DNA of 64,000 nt, taken from contig NZ_JARXHY010000006.1 in assembly GCF_031127815.1 (NCBI RefSeq), forward strand, positions 248,001 to 312,000, in the 5' to 3' direction. The notes under the pieces are model-generated. The model saw only the letters and a program-made list of their open reading frames with translations. It was not told the DNA's origin and ran no database searches. The DNA is from Pelagicoccus sp. SDUM812003 (GTDB lineage Bacteria > Verrucomicrobiota > Verrucomicrobiia > Opitutales > Opitutaceae). The translations under genes and the position numbers were made by a program. Numbering within the stretch: position 1 is the stretch's first letter; every line of letters begins with the position of its first letter. Positions 33,474 through 43,271 of this stretch are shown piece after piece.

Positions 33474-34282
33474 TCGTACTGATAATCCAAATACAAGTCA
33501 GTGAACGCGGTGAATGTATCTTCTTCTAGGATGCTTGCGACCTCCTCCAGAAACAGTTTATCGAAGGAGGACAGATCGTTGCTGGACGAGTCTTCAGATT
33601 GCTGGCTGTCGCTTTCCAGAGCAGCTTGATATTTCGTTATCGATTCCTCGTAGCTTCTCGCCACCGCCGCGGCTTTTTCTTCGCTTAGGTGTCGTTGCCT
33701 CGCTTTCATCTGGCTACGGATTTCCGGAAGCTTTTCGCGGAAGGTCAGCGAAGCGACGTAGGTGTCGAAACGGGAAATGTCCTGCTCGGTCATAAGAGCC
33801 TCAAGGCGCTCGCGTTTACGTCTCTCGATGGTTTCGACAGCTGCTCTCAGCTCCTCCTTGATGCTGGGCGATGTGTAGTCGATGGATTGGAATAGGAATC
33901 TGAGTTCCGTTTCCGCTTCGATCAAAGAGAGGCGAATGGCTTCCAAGGCCTGAGGGGAGTATCCGTCAAGCTCTGACAGAAGGTCGGCGTAGCGAATGTC
34001 GGCGCGTTTCTGCGATTCACTCGTAAGGCGTTCAAGCTGTTCCGTACGGATTTTTAGGGCAGGGTTAGCCGAGGAGTCGCTAGCAATAGAACTAGCCTCT
34101 TCTTCGACGTGGTCAACGTTTCCTCTTAATTCTAAAGAGGTGCCCGGACTGGCTATTTTTGAATTGAGATTGTCTGTCTCGGTTTGTGGCTGCAGCAAAG
34201 CAATGCGAAGGCTTAGACCCGCGCAGAGCAAGCAACCGACAAAGATGCAGACAAGTCGGGTCCAGCGACTCGGCTTATTCAT
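33470..34282 (-). CDS. Membrane-anchored coiled-coil protein of unknown function
   Basis: A 270-residue protein with a short cytoplasmic N-terminus and one hydrophobic helix (about 9-29), followed by a low-complexity acidic linker. A long charged helical region (about 80-230) is rich in Glu, Arg, Ser and Leu, with ERLTSESQKRADIRYADLL and RRKRERLEALMT as examples. The C-terminus is acidic. I recognise no family. It shares a 4-base ATGA overlap with the SurA-like gene downstream, implying a fixed stoichiometry and probably a complex of the two in the periplasm. It lies 87 bases after the XylR-like regulator gene on the same strand, so it may also be read through from that promoter. Confidence 0.68.
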   Translation of the reverse strand: MNKPSRWTRLVCIFVGCLLCAGLSLRIALLQPQTETDNLNSKIASPGTSLELRGNVDHVEEEASSIASDSSANPALKIRTEQLERLTSESQKRADIRYADLLSELDGYSPQALEAIRLSLIEAETELRFLFQSIDYTSPSIKEELRAAVETIERRKRERLEALMTEQDISRFDTYVASLTFREKLPEIRSQMKARQRHLSEEKAAAVARSYEESITKYQAALESDSQQSEDSSSNDLSSFDKLFLEEVASILEEDTFTAFTDLYLDYQYE

Positions 34283-34369
34283 CTATGTGAGGTCAGGGTT
34301 AGGTAGGGAGTTACGAGAGTTGGGAAATGGGCTGTTCGATGCCCGGAAACAGGTAAGTAAGGACGCTGG

Positions 34370-35710
34370 CTAGCGAGTGTTTTCTCTGGTGGTCTTCTCG
34401 CGGTAGGAAGCAGGCGTGTGTCCAAACCGTTTTCGGAAGATACGGAAGAAATTTCCAGAAGAGTAGATTCCAACCAAGCGGGCTATCTCGCCCACGTTCT
34501 TATCGGGTTGATCGATCAGTAGTCGCGAGGCTTCGCTCATGCGAGTGTCTTCGATGTATTCGCGAATCGTATACCCTTTTTCCGTACGAAAATCGCGTTC
34601 TAGCTGTCTACGGGAAATTCCGAGCGCATCTGCGACTGAAGTGACGCTTAGGCTAGGATCCGAGTAGCTTTCCGCGATGAAGACCATCGCTTGCTGAATG
34701 CGCGGATTCTCTTCCGCCGATAGGGCGGTGCTATCGCGAGCGACTATCTGCTTGGGTGCGATCTTGATACTCTCGATCGCGCTGGGCTGGCCATTCAAGA
34801 TGTCTGACAGCAGGGACGCCGCCTGATAGGCCATCTCCTCGACGTTTGGGTCGACGCTGGAGAGGGCTACGGGTGAGGACTCGCATTCGACGTGTTCGTT
34901 GCCTACGCCGAGAATGGCGAGTTGTTCCGGGACCTCTAGGCCTACTTCGCGAGCGATGGTGGCGAGTTCCGCGGACAGGCAATCGTTGAAAGCGAAAAGG
35001 CCTACCCGGTTGGATAGGGTTGAAAATAGACTTCCGACTTTGGATCGCCAATCCTGCCAGTCATCTTGCCAGTGGTGACCGGATCTCTTGTGGGCCGGCG
35101 GCAGTTGCTGGATGCGGCAGCCGAGCTTTTCGATTTCCCGCTGGAATCCTATGAAGCGATCCCGGTTTTGCGAATCGTTGATGAAGGGGGCCCAGATGAA
35201 TTCGCGGCAGTTGCGCCTTATGAGGTGCCGAGCAGCCAGCCTTCCGATCGCGATGTTGTCGGGTTCGATTCGCGGTACGGATTTGCATTCGTCCGTCATG
35301 CTAACTGTCACGCAGGGAATATCCGTACCTGTGACATAGGAGGTGATGTCCGACTGGTAGGGAGCGAAAGCTAGAACGCCATCTCCGTCCCATCTACGTG
35401 GGAGCACCCCGGTGTGGAGCATGTCGGTGATCAGTTGCCATCCGCTTTCGCGGGCGTACCGAGCGATCCCTTTGAGGAATCCGCTGTGAGTGAGCTGAGT
35501 GGCGACTAGGATTCGGTGTTGCTGGTGAACATTGGGGGAGCGGTGGGAAATCGAGACGCGGTCGTCCGCGGCGAAACAGTTGGCAGTGAGGCGTTCATCG
35601 CACACTTCGATCGAAGGGGCGTAGATGGCGTTGCTGGCAACTGGAGTATTTGGAATACCGGTTGCGTTCATGGGGTAGGGTGTAGTTTGATTCTTCGGAT
35701 TAAGCGGCAA
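34370..35710 (-). CDS. XylR-type transcriptional regulator (LacI-like sensor plus AraC DNA-binding domain)
   Basis: A 446-residue sugar-responsive regulator. An N-terminal stretch of about 65 residues with no clear fold is followed by a periplasmic-binding-protein-like sensor (about 66-325). That sensor begins HRILVATQLTHSGF and includes RDRFIGFQREI and GVGNEHVECE. The AraC-type double helix-turn-helix (about 335-440) has VTSVADALGISRRQLERDF and VGEIARLVGIYSSGNFFRIFRKRFG. Escherichia coli XylR has this layout and responds to xylose. The ~55 extra N-terminal residues suggest that the real start may be further in, but no downstream ATG fits better. It is divergent from the GH43-GH5 giant gene, with two candidate operators between them, consistent with local control of xylan or related sugar use. 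Confidence 0.88.
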   Translation of the reverse strand: MPLNPKNQTTPYPMNATGIPNTPVASNAIYAPSIEVCDERLTANCFAADDRVSISHRSPNVHQQHRILVATQLTHSGFLKGIARYARESGWQLITDMLHTGVLPRRWDGDGVLAFAPYQSDITSYVTGTDIPCVTVSMTDECKSVPRIEPDNIAIGRLAARHLIRRNCREFIWAPFINDSQNRDRFIGFQREIEKLGCRIQQLPPAHKRSGHHWQDDWQDWRSKVGSLFSTLSNRVGLFAFNDCLSAELATIAREVGLEVPEQLAILGVGNEHVECESSPVALSSVDPNVEEMAYQAASLLSDILNGQPSAIESIKIAPKQIVARDSTALSAEENPRIQQAMVFIAESYSDPSLSVTSVADALGISRRQLERDFRTEKGYTIREYIEDTRMSEASRLLIDQPDKNVGEIARLVGIYSSGNFFRIFRKRFGHTPASYREKTTRENTR

Positions 35711-35798
35711 GTCCCGTGTCGAATCCGATTTTAGCAGCGTCTTTATAATGACCGAATGGGGGGAGGCGTGGTCAAGCGAGCGATGGTTAGGAAAGCTC

Positions 35799-35814
35799 TA
35801 TGACTGAGGTTATA
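35799..35814. promoter_or_regulatory. Candidate operator, copy 4
   Basis: TATGACTGAGGTTATA, one base from consensus, lies 89 bases upstream of the XylR-like regulator start in the divergent region with the GH43-GH5 giant. Confidence 0.6.
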
Positions 35815-35925
35815 GCCGGTGGGGCGAAGTGGGTGAGAGCGGCCGTAGGCGTTGAGTGGATACTCTATGCCAACGCCTTGTTCGTTTCGGGTCCAATGCT
35901 TGATGGCTCTCGTTGGGGATCCTAT

Positions 35926-35941
35926 TATGACCTAAGTAAGG
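35926..35941. promoter_or_regulatory. Candidate operator, copy 5 (degenerate right half)
   Basis: TATGACCTAAGTAAGG keeps the left half TATGACC but not the right half. It overlaps a small inverted repeat, GGTTA-ATTGC-TAACC at 35941-35955. It is 152 bases upstream of the GH43-GH5 gene. Apart from copies 4 and 5 I see no feature in the 382-base gap 35711-36092. Confidence 0.4.
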
Positions 35942-36092
35942 GTTAATTGCTAACCATTGTGGGCTTGAGGGAATCGCCCGATTCCAGCCCGCTTGTAGGG
36001 TTGGTTATTCTCACCCCCTAATAGAACGAACCAGGCTGCGGTTTGGCGTATCGGCCCGCCTGGGCGTCTCGGTTCTTTGCGTTTTTACAATC

Positions 36093-39000
36093 ATGCCCCA
36101 TCTATCCCGAATCATTGCTAAGTCGTGTCTCGTCGATCGCTGTGCGCTTCCGCTCGTTGGGCGGATCGCGCTCGCGGTATCCGCTCTCTTCGTTGTCCCG
36201 TCGCTGCTGGCATGGCAATCTGACAACGGGGACGGAACGTTCAGCAATCCGGTATTGTACGCGGATTACCCCGATCCGGATATCATTCGAGTCGGCGACG
36301 ACTTTTATATGGTTTCCACCACTTTTGTCGATGTGCCCGGAATTCGGATACTGCACTCTCAAGATCTCGTGAACTGGGAAATCGCAGGCCATGCAGCGAT
36401 CGAGGTCGACGGGGGCGAGGCTTACGACCTAGAGGGCGATACCGCCTACCGAGGCGGCTATTGGGCTTGCAGTCTGCGCCATCATGACGGGACCTTCTAT
36501 GTGCTGGTGAATCCCACCTTCGGCAATGCTCGCCTCTACTATGCGGACGACGTGAGCGGAGACTGGCAGTATCATCAGCTTGATCGCCCCGCGTACGATC
36601 CGGGGCTCTTCTTCGACGACGACGGTACCGGCTACATCGTCAGCGGCCACTCTCGAATGACCTTGATGGAACTGAGCTCCGACTATTCCAGCGTGGTGTC
36701 GCAGACCAACGATGTCTTCGACGCAGGCGGCGAGGGCGCTCATGTGATCAAACGCGGCGACTACTACTACGTTTTCAACGCCAATCCGACTGTATGGCCA
36801 TTTCAACTACGGTGCTCGAGAGCTACGGACCTGCAGGGACCTTGGGAAACGGGGCATGTAGTCCTCACCGCGACCACCGGCGGGCATCAGGGCTCGGTCG
36901 TGGAGTTGGCGGATGGTAGCTGGTTCGGCTTTGTGCACCAGGACAGCGGAGCGATCGGCAGAATGCCCAATATCGGACCTGTGTTTTGGGAAGACGATTG
37001 GCCAGTGTTCGGAACGCCCGACGCGCGTGACCAGATCGCGGATACCTACGAGAAGCCGATACTCGGCAAGGCGATTGCCCAGCCTGCGACCTCCGATGAC
37101 TTTACTTCCTCAGAACTCGGTCTGCAATGGCAATGGAATCACAACCCCGACGCCAGCAAGTGGTCCCTGTCGGAACGATCTGGATACCTGCGACTGAAAC
37201 CTTCGCAGGCGGATCGTTTCTGGACAGCCAGGAATACGCTGACTCAAAAGGGGCAGGGTCCAGAGAGTCACGGCATCGTGAAGCTGGATGTGAGCGCCTT
37301 GCAGTCGGGCGATCGGGCGGGCATCGGCACGCTAGGCAAGGTCAACAGCAACATATTCGTCAGTGTCGATAGCGAGGGCAGCAAGACGCTGCGATCCAGC
37401 ATGGATCACCGTGGTGTGGGCGCCCATGATGGAGCGGTGCCGATCGCGCTGGAGAGTGACACGGTCTATCTCCGCGTCGACTTGGACTTCGTGGAGGAGC
37501 TCGGCATGTGTTCCTATAGCTACGATGGGGAGTCGTGGACGCGTTTCGGGGGGATCTTCACCTTGGGCTTCGACATCACTCACGCCACCTTTCAGGGCCA
37601 GAAGTTCGCCCTCTTTTGCTATAATACGGAGACCGATGATAGCCCCGGCTACGTGGATGTAGACTCGTTCACCTTTGGCGAAACCGCGGATCAGGTCACG
37701 CTGCAGCGCGGCTGGGCGGTTTTGAACGAAGCGGGCACCACCTTCGTGGCGGATAACGGACAACTGATACGCGGACCTTTCGCCTCTACCGAATGGGGTA
37801 ACCCGCCGCCACGAGAGAATCTCGCCAAACTCAAAGAGCTCGGACTTAACGCGGTGCACCTCTACGGCGAGGTCTTCGATCCGGATTACCCCGCTGAAGG
37901 AAGCCAAGCTCCAGGCTATTCGGCTGCCCGCATGGATAGCATGGTGGAAATGACGCGGGAGCTGGGTCTCTACCTGGTCATCACCATCGGAAACGGAGCT
38001 AACAACGGAGACTACAACTACGACTACATCATCGATTTTTGGGATTTCTACGCTCCACGCTACGCGGACGAAACCCATGTGATTTTCGAAATCCAGAACG
38101 AGCCAGTGGCCTGGACGCCACCGTATTCACAGGCGGTGCTTGATATGGAGGTGGACGCCTACAATACGATTCGTAGCCACGCGCCGGATACGCCGGTTCT
38201 GCTCATGACCTATGCGGTCTTGTCGAATTGGAACGCGGCGTTGAGCGACCTTTCGAAGATTCACGATGACATCGATTGGAGCAATGCGGCGGTCGGTTTC
38301 CATGGATACGCGGGCCACGAAGAGACGCCGCCTGCCTTGGAGGAGATCTTGGACGCGGGCTATCCTATGTTTATGACGGAGTTCACCACCTCTGAGTGGG
38401 GCTACAGTTTGGATCACATCGATCTGGAAATGACCGCCACCCTGGAGCGCTTGCAGATTTCCTGGCTAAACTTTCTCCATGTTCCGCCCAACTTTATCAA
38501 CGAAGCCATCAGCGACCCCACCGCCTACTCGGACATTGTCAATCGCTCCGGCCTCGGATGGGTGCCCGACTATGGGGATTGGCCGCAACAACGCGGCGTA
38601 TTCGGAAATCAAGGACTGCCACGAGAGACAACGAGCGAGTGGGTGAATGACAAACTGACTGGAACGCTGCGCGTGGAAGCGGAGGATTTCGACACCGGCG
38701 GCCAAGGCATCGCGTACAACGATCGGGACTCCGAGAATAGCGGCGGTCAGTACCGGCTGGAAGAAGGGGTCGATATCCAAAGCGTGAGCGATGGAGGCAG
38801 CGCTTATGCGGTGACTTCGACCGAGTCCGGCGAGTGGTTGGAGTATACGATATTTGCCAAGGAGCCTGGCTTGTACACCTTCAGGTTGCGCTATGCCTCG
38901 AATGTATCCGACGGAGCGATACGAGCGGATTTCAATGGCGTCGATGCGACGGGAGTGGTCGATCTATCCAGCACCGGCGGCTCTGGCAATTGGAGCTCCA

Positions 39001-40661
39001 TCGAGGAGGAGGTCTTTCTAGACTATGGGCAGCAGAAGGTACGGTTGAGCATTGAGTCTGGGGGAGTACGTTTGAATTGGTTCGAGCTGACTCCGGTTTC
39101 GAATGGGCCGATCGCTGATGGAACCTACCGCTTCGTGAATCGAAAAAGCGGGCTTGCCGCCGGTGTCGACCTCGGCTCCTACGAGCTGATTCAGGAGGCC
39201 TACGAGGGCGACGCCCAGGAATGGGAGGTGACTCATCTGGGAGCGGGCAACTATCGCGTGACCTGGGTGAACCAGAGCTTGAACTGGAGCATTGGACTCG
39301 AGCAAAACAACGATGATCCGGTGGAGGTGGTGCCTTGGAGCGACCTTACTCGCTTCCGGCGAATGCTGGTGGTGCCTTCGACGGACGGCTACTATCGAAT
39401 CCGTAATGCCGCGAGCGGTTTGGAAACCGTGCCTCTAGGCGCTTCGGTGGAGCAGGACGCTGGCTTGGTGCAATACGTTTTCGACGGCAAGCCGCATCAC
39501 TATTGGGCGATACAAAGCGGATCCGAAGCGCCTTTCCCGACGGGACTGACGTTAGACGTCGCGAACGACGGATACGAAGTGAGCTGGAGCGCGGTGGAGG
39601 GAGCGGATAGCTACTCGGTCAAGCGTTCGAGTACGCCCGGCGGACCCTATGCGGTCATCGCCCAAGGAGTGACGGATACCCGCTACAAGGATCAGGACGT
39701 GACGATCGGCGAGATCTGGTACTATGTGGTCAGTTCGAAGAGCGGCGCTACGGAAAGCCCCATCAGCGCTGAGGTAGTGGCCAATCCGCCTCGCTTGTTC
39801 GCGAGCTTCCCGCTGGATGAAGGCAGTGGCGTCGCGGTTTATGACGACTCCGGCTCTGGTTGGCAGGGTGAGCTCATGAATGGGGCGACTTGGGCTGAGG
39901 GCCGAGGCGGCTCGGTGGTCGAGTTCGACGGGACCAACGACCACATTCTACTCTCGCAAGGGATTATGAGCGAGCTGACGGATCTCACCCTCTCGGTGTG
40001 GACGTATCTCGATGCCACCCCGACTTGGTCGCGCATCATCGACTTTGGCTCGGGAACAGGAAACTACATGTTCATCACCCCGAGCGGGGCGGGAGGTGTC
40101 GCGCGGTTCGCTATGACGATCGGTTCTGGAGAGCAGTTGATCAACGGGCCCGAGGCGCTGCCAATCGGCGAATGGGTCCATGTGGCGGTGACCTTGCAGG
40201 GCTCGACCGGGATACTGTATGTCAATGGCGAGGAAGTGGGGCGCAACGAGGAGATGTCGATCACTCCCCAGGATTTGGGCGTCACCACGCAAAACTACAT
40301 TGGCAAGTCTCAATGGCCCGATCCTCATCTCGATGGCAAGGTCGACGATCTTCGCATCTACTCGAACGCGTTTGATGCGGACGGGGTTCTGGCGCTGTTC
40401 GAGGAAGAGCCGCGTCCTCCTATCAGCGAGCAGGAGCTGGCGTCTCCGGGCATCGTCGTGTATGACTCCGTGGCCTACGTGATCATCGAGGAAACGGTTC
40501 CAGGCCGCGGCTACCAGCTGGAGGTTTGCCAAGACATCAGCGATCCGATTTGGGAAGCTGTCGGCGGGTTCAAGATCGGCGACGGAGAGGAGCTGACGCT
40601 TGAAATGCCTTGGACTGAGGAACGCGTAGCAGGATTTTTCAGAGTCCGACTACGAAAGTGA
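36093..40661 (+). CDS. Giant secreted multi-domain enzyme: GH43, GH5-like, CBM6, ricin-like, FN3 and LamG
   Basis: A 1522-residue exported protein with two catalytic units. After a signal peptide (about 1-40) comes a GH43 propeller (about 45-330; YPDPDIIRVGDD and YDPGLFFDDDG motifs) followed by a concanavalin-like beta-xylosidase C-terminal domain (about 335-530). A second, GH5-like TIM barrel (about 535-850) has acid/base Glu670 in FEIQNEP and nucleophile Glu763 in MFMTEFTTSEW. Binding modules follow: CBM6 (about 859-1000, FDTGGQGIAYND), a ricin-type trefoil-like module (about 1007-1145), an FN3 domain (about 1148-1230), a LamG domain (about 1233-1435) and a short C-terminal beta domain. It could trim side chains and cut the backbone of one polymer. 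It is divergent from the XylR-like gene. The backbone polymer (xylan, glucan or mannan) is not settled. Confidence 0.87.
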   Translation: MPHLSRIIAKSCLVDRCALPLVGRIALAVSALFVVPSLLAWQSDNGDGTFSNPVLYADYPDPDIIRVGDDFYMVSTTFVDVPGIRILHSQDLVNWEIAGHAAIEVDGGEAYDLEGDTAYRGGYWACSLRHHDGTFYVLVNPTFGNARLYYADDVSGDWQYHQLDRPAYDPGLFFDDDGTGYIVSGHSRMTLMELSSDYSSVVSQTNDVFDAGGEGAHVIKRGDYYYVFNANPTVWPFQLRCSRATDLQGPWETGHVVLTATTGGHQGSVVELADGSWFGFVHQDSGAIGRMPNIGPVFWEDDWPVFGTPDARDQIADTYEKPILGKAIAQPATSDDFTSSELGLQWQWNHNPDASKWSLSERSGYLRLKPSQADRFWTARNTLTQKGQGPESHGIVKLDVSALQSGDRAGIGTLGKVNSNIFVSVDSEGSKTLRSSMDHRGVGAHDGAVPIALESDTVYLRVDLDFVEELGMCSYSYDGESWTRFGGIFTLGFDITHATFQGQKFALFCYNTETDDSPGYVDVDSFTFGETADQVTLQRGWAVLNEAGTTFVADNGQLIRGPFASTEWGNPPPRENLAKLKELGLNAVHLYGEVFDPDYPAEGSQAPGYSAARMDSMVEMTRELGLYLVITIGNGANNGDYNYDYIIDFWDFYAPRYADETHVIFEIQNEPVAWTPPYSQAVLDMEVDAYNTIRSHAPDTPVLLMTYAVLSNWNAALSDLSKIHDDIDWSNAAVGFHGYAGHEETPPALEEILDAGYPMFMTEFTTSEWGYSLDHIDLEMTATLERLQISWLNFLHVPPNFINEAISDPTAYSDIVNRSGLGWVPDYGDWPQQRGVFGNQGLPRETTSEWVNDKLTGTLRVEAEDFDTGGQGIAYNDRDSENSGGQYRLEEGVDIQSVSDGGSAYAVTSTESGEWLEYTIFAKEPGLYTFRLRYASNVSDGAIRADFNGVDATGVVDLSSTGGSGNWSSIEEEVFLDYGQQKVRLSIESGGVRLNWFELTPVSNGPIADGTYRFVNRKSGLAAGVDLGSYELIQEAYEGDAQEWEVTHLGAGNYRVTWVNQSLNWSIGLEQNNDDPVEVVPWSDLTRFRRMLVVPSTDGYYRIRNAASGLETVPLGASVEQDAGLVQYVFDGKPHHYWAIQSGSEAPFPTGLTLDVANDGYEVSWSAVEGADSYSVKRSSTPGGPYAVIAQGVTDTRYKDQDVTIGEIWYYVVSSKSGATESPISAEVVANPPRLFASFPLDEGSGVAVYDDSGSGWQGELMNGATWAEGRGGSVVEFDGTNDHILLSQGIMSELTDLTLSVWTYLDATPTWSRIIDFGSGTGNYMFITPSGAGGVARFAMTIGSGEQLINGPEALPIGEWVHVAVTLQGSTGILYVNGEEVGRNEEMSITPQDLGVTTQNYIGKSQWPDPHLDGKVDDLRIYSNAFDADGVLALFEEEPRPPISEQELASPGIVVYDSVAYVIIEETVPGRGYQLEVCQDISDPIWEAVGGFKIGDGEELTLEMPWTEERVAGFFRVRLRK

Positions 40662-40827
40662 CGATGCGCGTCGGTTTTCAACGTCAGGGCCGAACACGCT
40701 CGATTTTATCAGCCGGTGCCGCGTAAGGTTCCCACTCTTCGATGATGGGCGGAAGCGACCGAGCGCGCTGCCTCATCGTTCGTCTTTCCCACTTCGTGAA
40801 TCGTAACCCCTCATTCGACACCTCGAC

Positions 40828-43149
40828 ATGATTCGAAAACTCAACGAAATCGCCATGCTCTCGCTGCTTCTCTGCCATCCGGCCATCGCTGCGTCGGATC
40901 TGCTCAAATACGACGAGCCAGGGCAGATGGAACCGCTCTCCGAGGGGCTGCCCATCGGCAACGGAAGTATCGGCGCCTTGATCATGGGGCGCCCGGCGGA
41001 GGAGCGTATCGTCTTGAACAACGATACGCTTTGGGCGGGAGGGCCCTACGATCCAAGCTATCCAGAGGCGAAGGAAGCCTTGCCCGAAATCCGGCGTCTG
41101 CTTTTCGAGAACAAGCATCGCGAGGCTCAGGCCCTCGTGCAGGAGTCCTTTCTCTCAAAGCCGCAGGCCCAGATGAGCTATCAAGCGATGGCGGATCTGA
41201 TGTTGAGTTTCCCCGGCCATGATCAAGCGAAGTCCTACGGGCGTCAGCTCGATCTGAGCGAAGCTGTAGCTACGGTGAGCTACCAGATCGATGGGGTGAC
41301 CTACACGCGCGAGCATTTCGCAAGCGCTCCCGACGGTGTCGTGGTGGTTCGCCTTCAAGCGGATAGGCCAGGGAGCATCGATGTGACGCTGCACCTCGAC
41401 TCGCTGCATGAACGCGTTCGCCGGGAGTTTTGGCCGGATGGGTTTAGGATCACTGGGCGAAACAGCGATCGGCATGGGATTGACGGGCAGCTGAGCTGGT
41501 CGGTGGAAGCGTCGGTGCTACGCGAAGGCGGCTGGGCGCTGCCGGGAGATAACTACCTCCGTATTCGTGATGCAGATACGGTGACCTTGCTGATTGCCGC
41601 CAATACCAGCCATGTGAGCTGGAAGGACGTGAGTGGCAGCCCGATGGCTCGAAATCAAGCGCAGCTCGAGACGGCTAATGCTTATTCCTACGACGAACTG
41701 AAAGAGCGGCATCTTGAAGACTATCGATCCCTGTTCGAGCGCGTTTCTCTGGAACTGGAGGGCGCTGATCCGGAACTGGGCCAGCGCTTCACTGACGAGC
41801 GCATCGCAACCTTTTCGCAGGATCAGGATCCCGAGATGGCGGCCCTCTACTTCAATTTCGCCCGCTATCTGCTGATCTCCTCATCGCGTCCGGGTGGGCA
41901 ACCAGCCAATCTGCAAGGGCTCTGGAACGACAAGCTTTTCGCTCCTTGGGACAGCAAGTACACCATCAACATCAATACGGAGATGAACTACTGGCCGGCC
42001 CAGGTCACGCAGCTCGCCGAATGCGTCGAGCCTCTGGCTTCCATGTTGCACGACCTGGCGGAATCCGGTCAGCGAACCGCGAAAAACTTCTATGGCGCAT
42101 CCGGTTGGGTGACCCATCACAATACGGACCTTTGGCGAGCGACCGGCCCGATCGATGGGGCGTTCTGGGGCATGTGGCCCACGGGTGGCGCTTGGCTGAG
42201 TCTCTTTCTCTGGGAGCGCTTCGAGTTTAGCGGCGACCTCGAAACGCTGGAGGCGGACTACCCGGTGCTCAAAGGGGCCGCACGGTTCTTTTTGGATACG
42301 CTAGTGGAGGATCCAAGAACTGGATACTTGGTGACGGCGCCTTCGAACTCGCCGGAAAACGCCCACCATCCAGGTGTGACCAATGCAGCGGGCCCGACCA
42401 TGGACAACGCCATCCTGCGCGACCTGTTTTCTGCGGTGGTCCAAGCCAGCGAAGAGCTCGGCGTAGACGAGGCGTTTCGTGAAGAAGTGGAGTCTGCGGC
42501 TGAACGCTTGCCTCCTTTCAAGATCGGTGAGGCGGGGCAGTTGCAGGAGTGGCAGTTCGACTGGGATCTAGAGGCTCCGGAAAGGGACCACCGACATGTC
42601 TCCCATCTCTACGCGCTGCACCCCAGCAATCAGATTTCTCCCGTACAGACGCCGGAGCTCGCCAAAGCCGCTCGCAAATCGCTGGAGCTGCGGGGAGATG
42701 AAGGAACGGGCTGGAGCTTGGCCTGGAAGGTGAATTTTTGGGCCCGCCTGCTCGAGGGCGAACGAGCTCACGATCTGTTGGAGCTGCTGATCAGCCCGGG
42801 ATTTTGCTACACCAACATGTTCGACGCTCATCCGCCGTTTCAGATCGACGGCAATTTCGGTGGCGCAAGCGGTGTCGTTGAAATGTTGTTACAAAGTCAT
42901 CTGGTTGAAGGCGAGTCTCGGGTCATTCATTTGCTGCCAGCTCTTCCTGAGGCTTGGAAGGAAGGTGAAATCCGCGGATTTAGAACGCGTGGCGGTTTCG
43001 AGGTCGATATGTCTTGGAAGCAGGGAGCTCGCGTATCCGCCAAAATCGAATCGCGATTAGGCGGCTCGTTGGTGGTGAAGATTGGGGATCGTACCCATCG
43101 TTTCAATACCGATAAGGGCGAGCTCATCGAGGTCTCAGAGAAGCTCTAA
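40828..43149 (+). CDS. Secreted GH95 family alpha-L-fucosidase or alpha-L-galactosidase
   Basis: A 773-residue enzyme with a signal peptide (about 1-21) and the three-part GH95 layout. The N-terminal beta-domain has LPIGNGSIGALIMGR and LNNDTLWAGGPYDP. The (alpha/alpha)6 barrel has INTEMNYWPAQ and MWPTGGAW. A C-terminal beta-domain follows, with the conserved FQIDGNFGG shortly before it. The family hydrolyses alpha-1,2-L-fucosyl or alpha-L-galactosyl ends, as found on xyloglucan and related plant or algal glycans. The length is usual for the family. It lies 166 bases after the GH43-GH5 giant on the same strand and may share its transcript. The choice between fucose and galactose cannot be made by eye. 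Confidence 0.9.
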   Translation: MIRKLNEIAMLSLLLCHPAIAASDLLKYDEPGQMEPLSEGLPIGNGSIGALIMGRPAEERIVLNNDTLWAGGPYDPSYPEAKEALPEIRRLLFENKHREAQALVQESFLSKPQAQMSYQAMADLMLSFPGHDQAKSYGRQLDLSEAVATVSYQIDGVTYTREHFASAPDGVVVVRLQADRPGSIDVTLHLDSLHERVRREFWPDGFRITGRNSDRHGIDGQLSWSVEASVLREGGWALPGDNYLRIRDADTVTLLIAANTSHVSWKDVSGSPMARNQAQLETANAYSYDELKERHLEDYRSLFERVSLELEGADPELGQRFTDERIATFSQDQDPEMAALYFNFARYLLISSSRPGGQPANLQGLWNDKLFAPWDSKYTININTEMNYWPAQVTQLAECVEPLASMLHDLAESGQRTAKNFYGASGWVTHHNTDLWRATGPIDGAFWGMWPTGGAWLSLFLWERFEFSGDLETLEADYPVLKGAARFFLDTLVEDPRTGYLVTAPSNSPENAHHPGVTNAAGPTMDNAILRDLFSAVVQASEELGVDEAFREEVESAAERLPPFKIGEAGQLQEWQFDWDLEAPERDHRHVSHLYALHPSNQISPVQTPELAKAARKSLELRGDEGTGWSLAWKVNFWARLLEGERAHDLLELLISPGFCYTNMFDAHPPFQIDGNFGGASGVVEMLLQSHLVEGESRVIHLLPALPEAWKEGEIRGFRTRGGFEVDMSWKQGARVSAKIESRLGGSLVVKIGDRTHRFNTDKGELIEVSEKL

Positions 43150-43176
43150 GGGACCTCGCGACCAAACCCGTTTGAA

Positions 43177-43199
43177 GACGCCCCTCGGGCGCGTCGTTT
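43177..43199. terminator. Weak hairpin between convergent genes
   Basis: GACGC at 43177-43181 pairs with GCGTC at 43191-43195, with a partly paired interior (CC/GG), followed by GTTTC. It lies 27 bases after the GH95 stop. The T tract is poor. Confidence 0.35.
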
Positions 43200-43271
43200 C
43201 CGCATGGACCTTGGCTTACGCCTCGCCCAGCGCGCGAGGCATAGCCAGCGGCCGGGAGCGATCGGAAGAGC

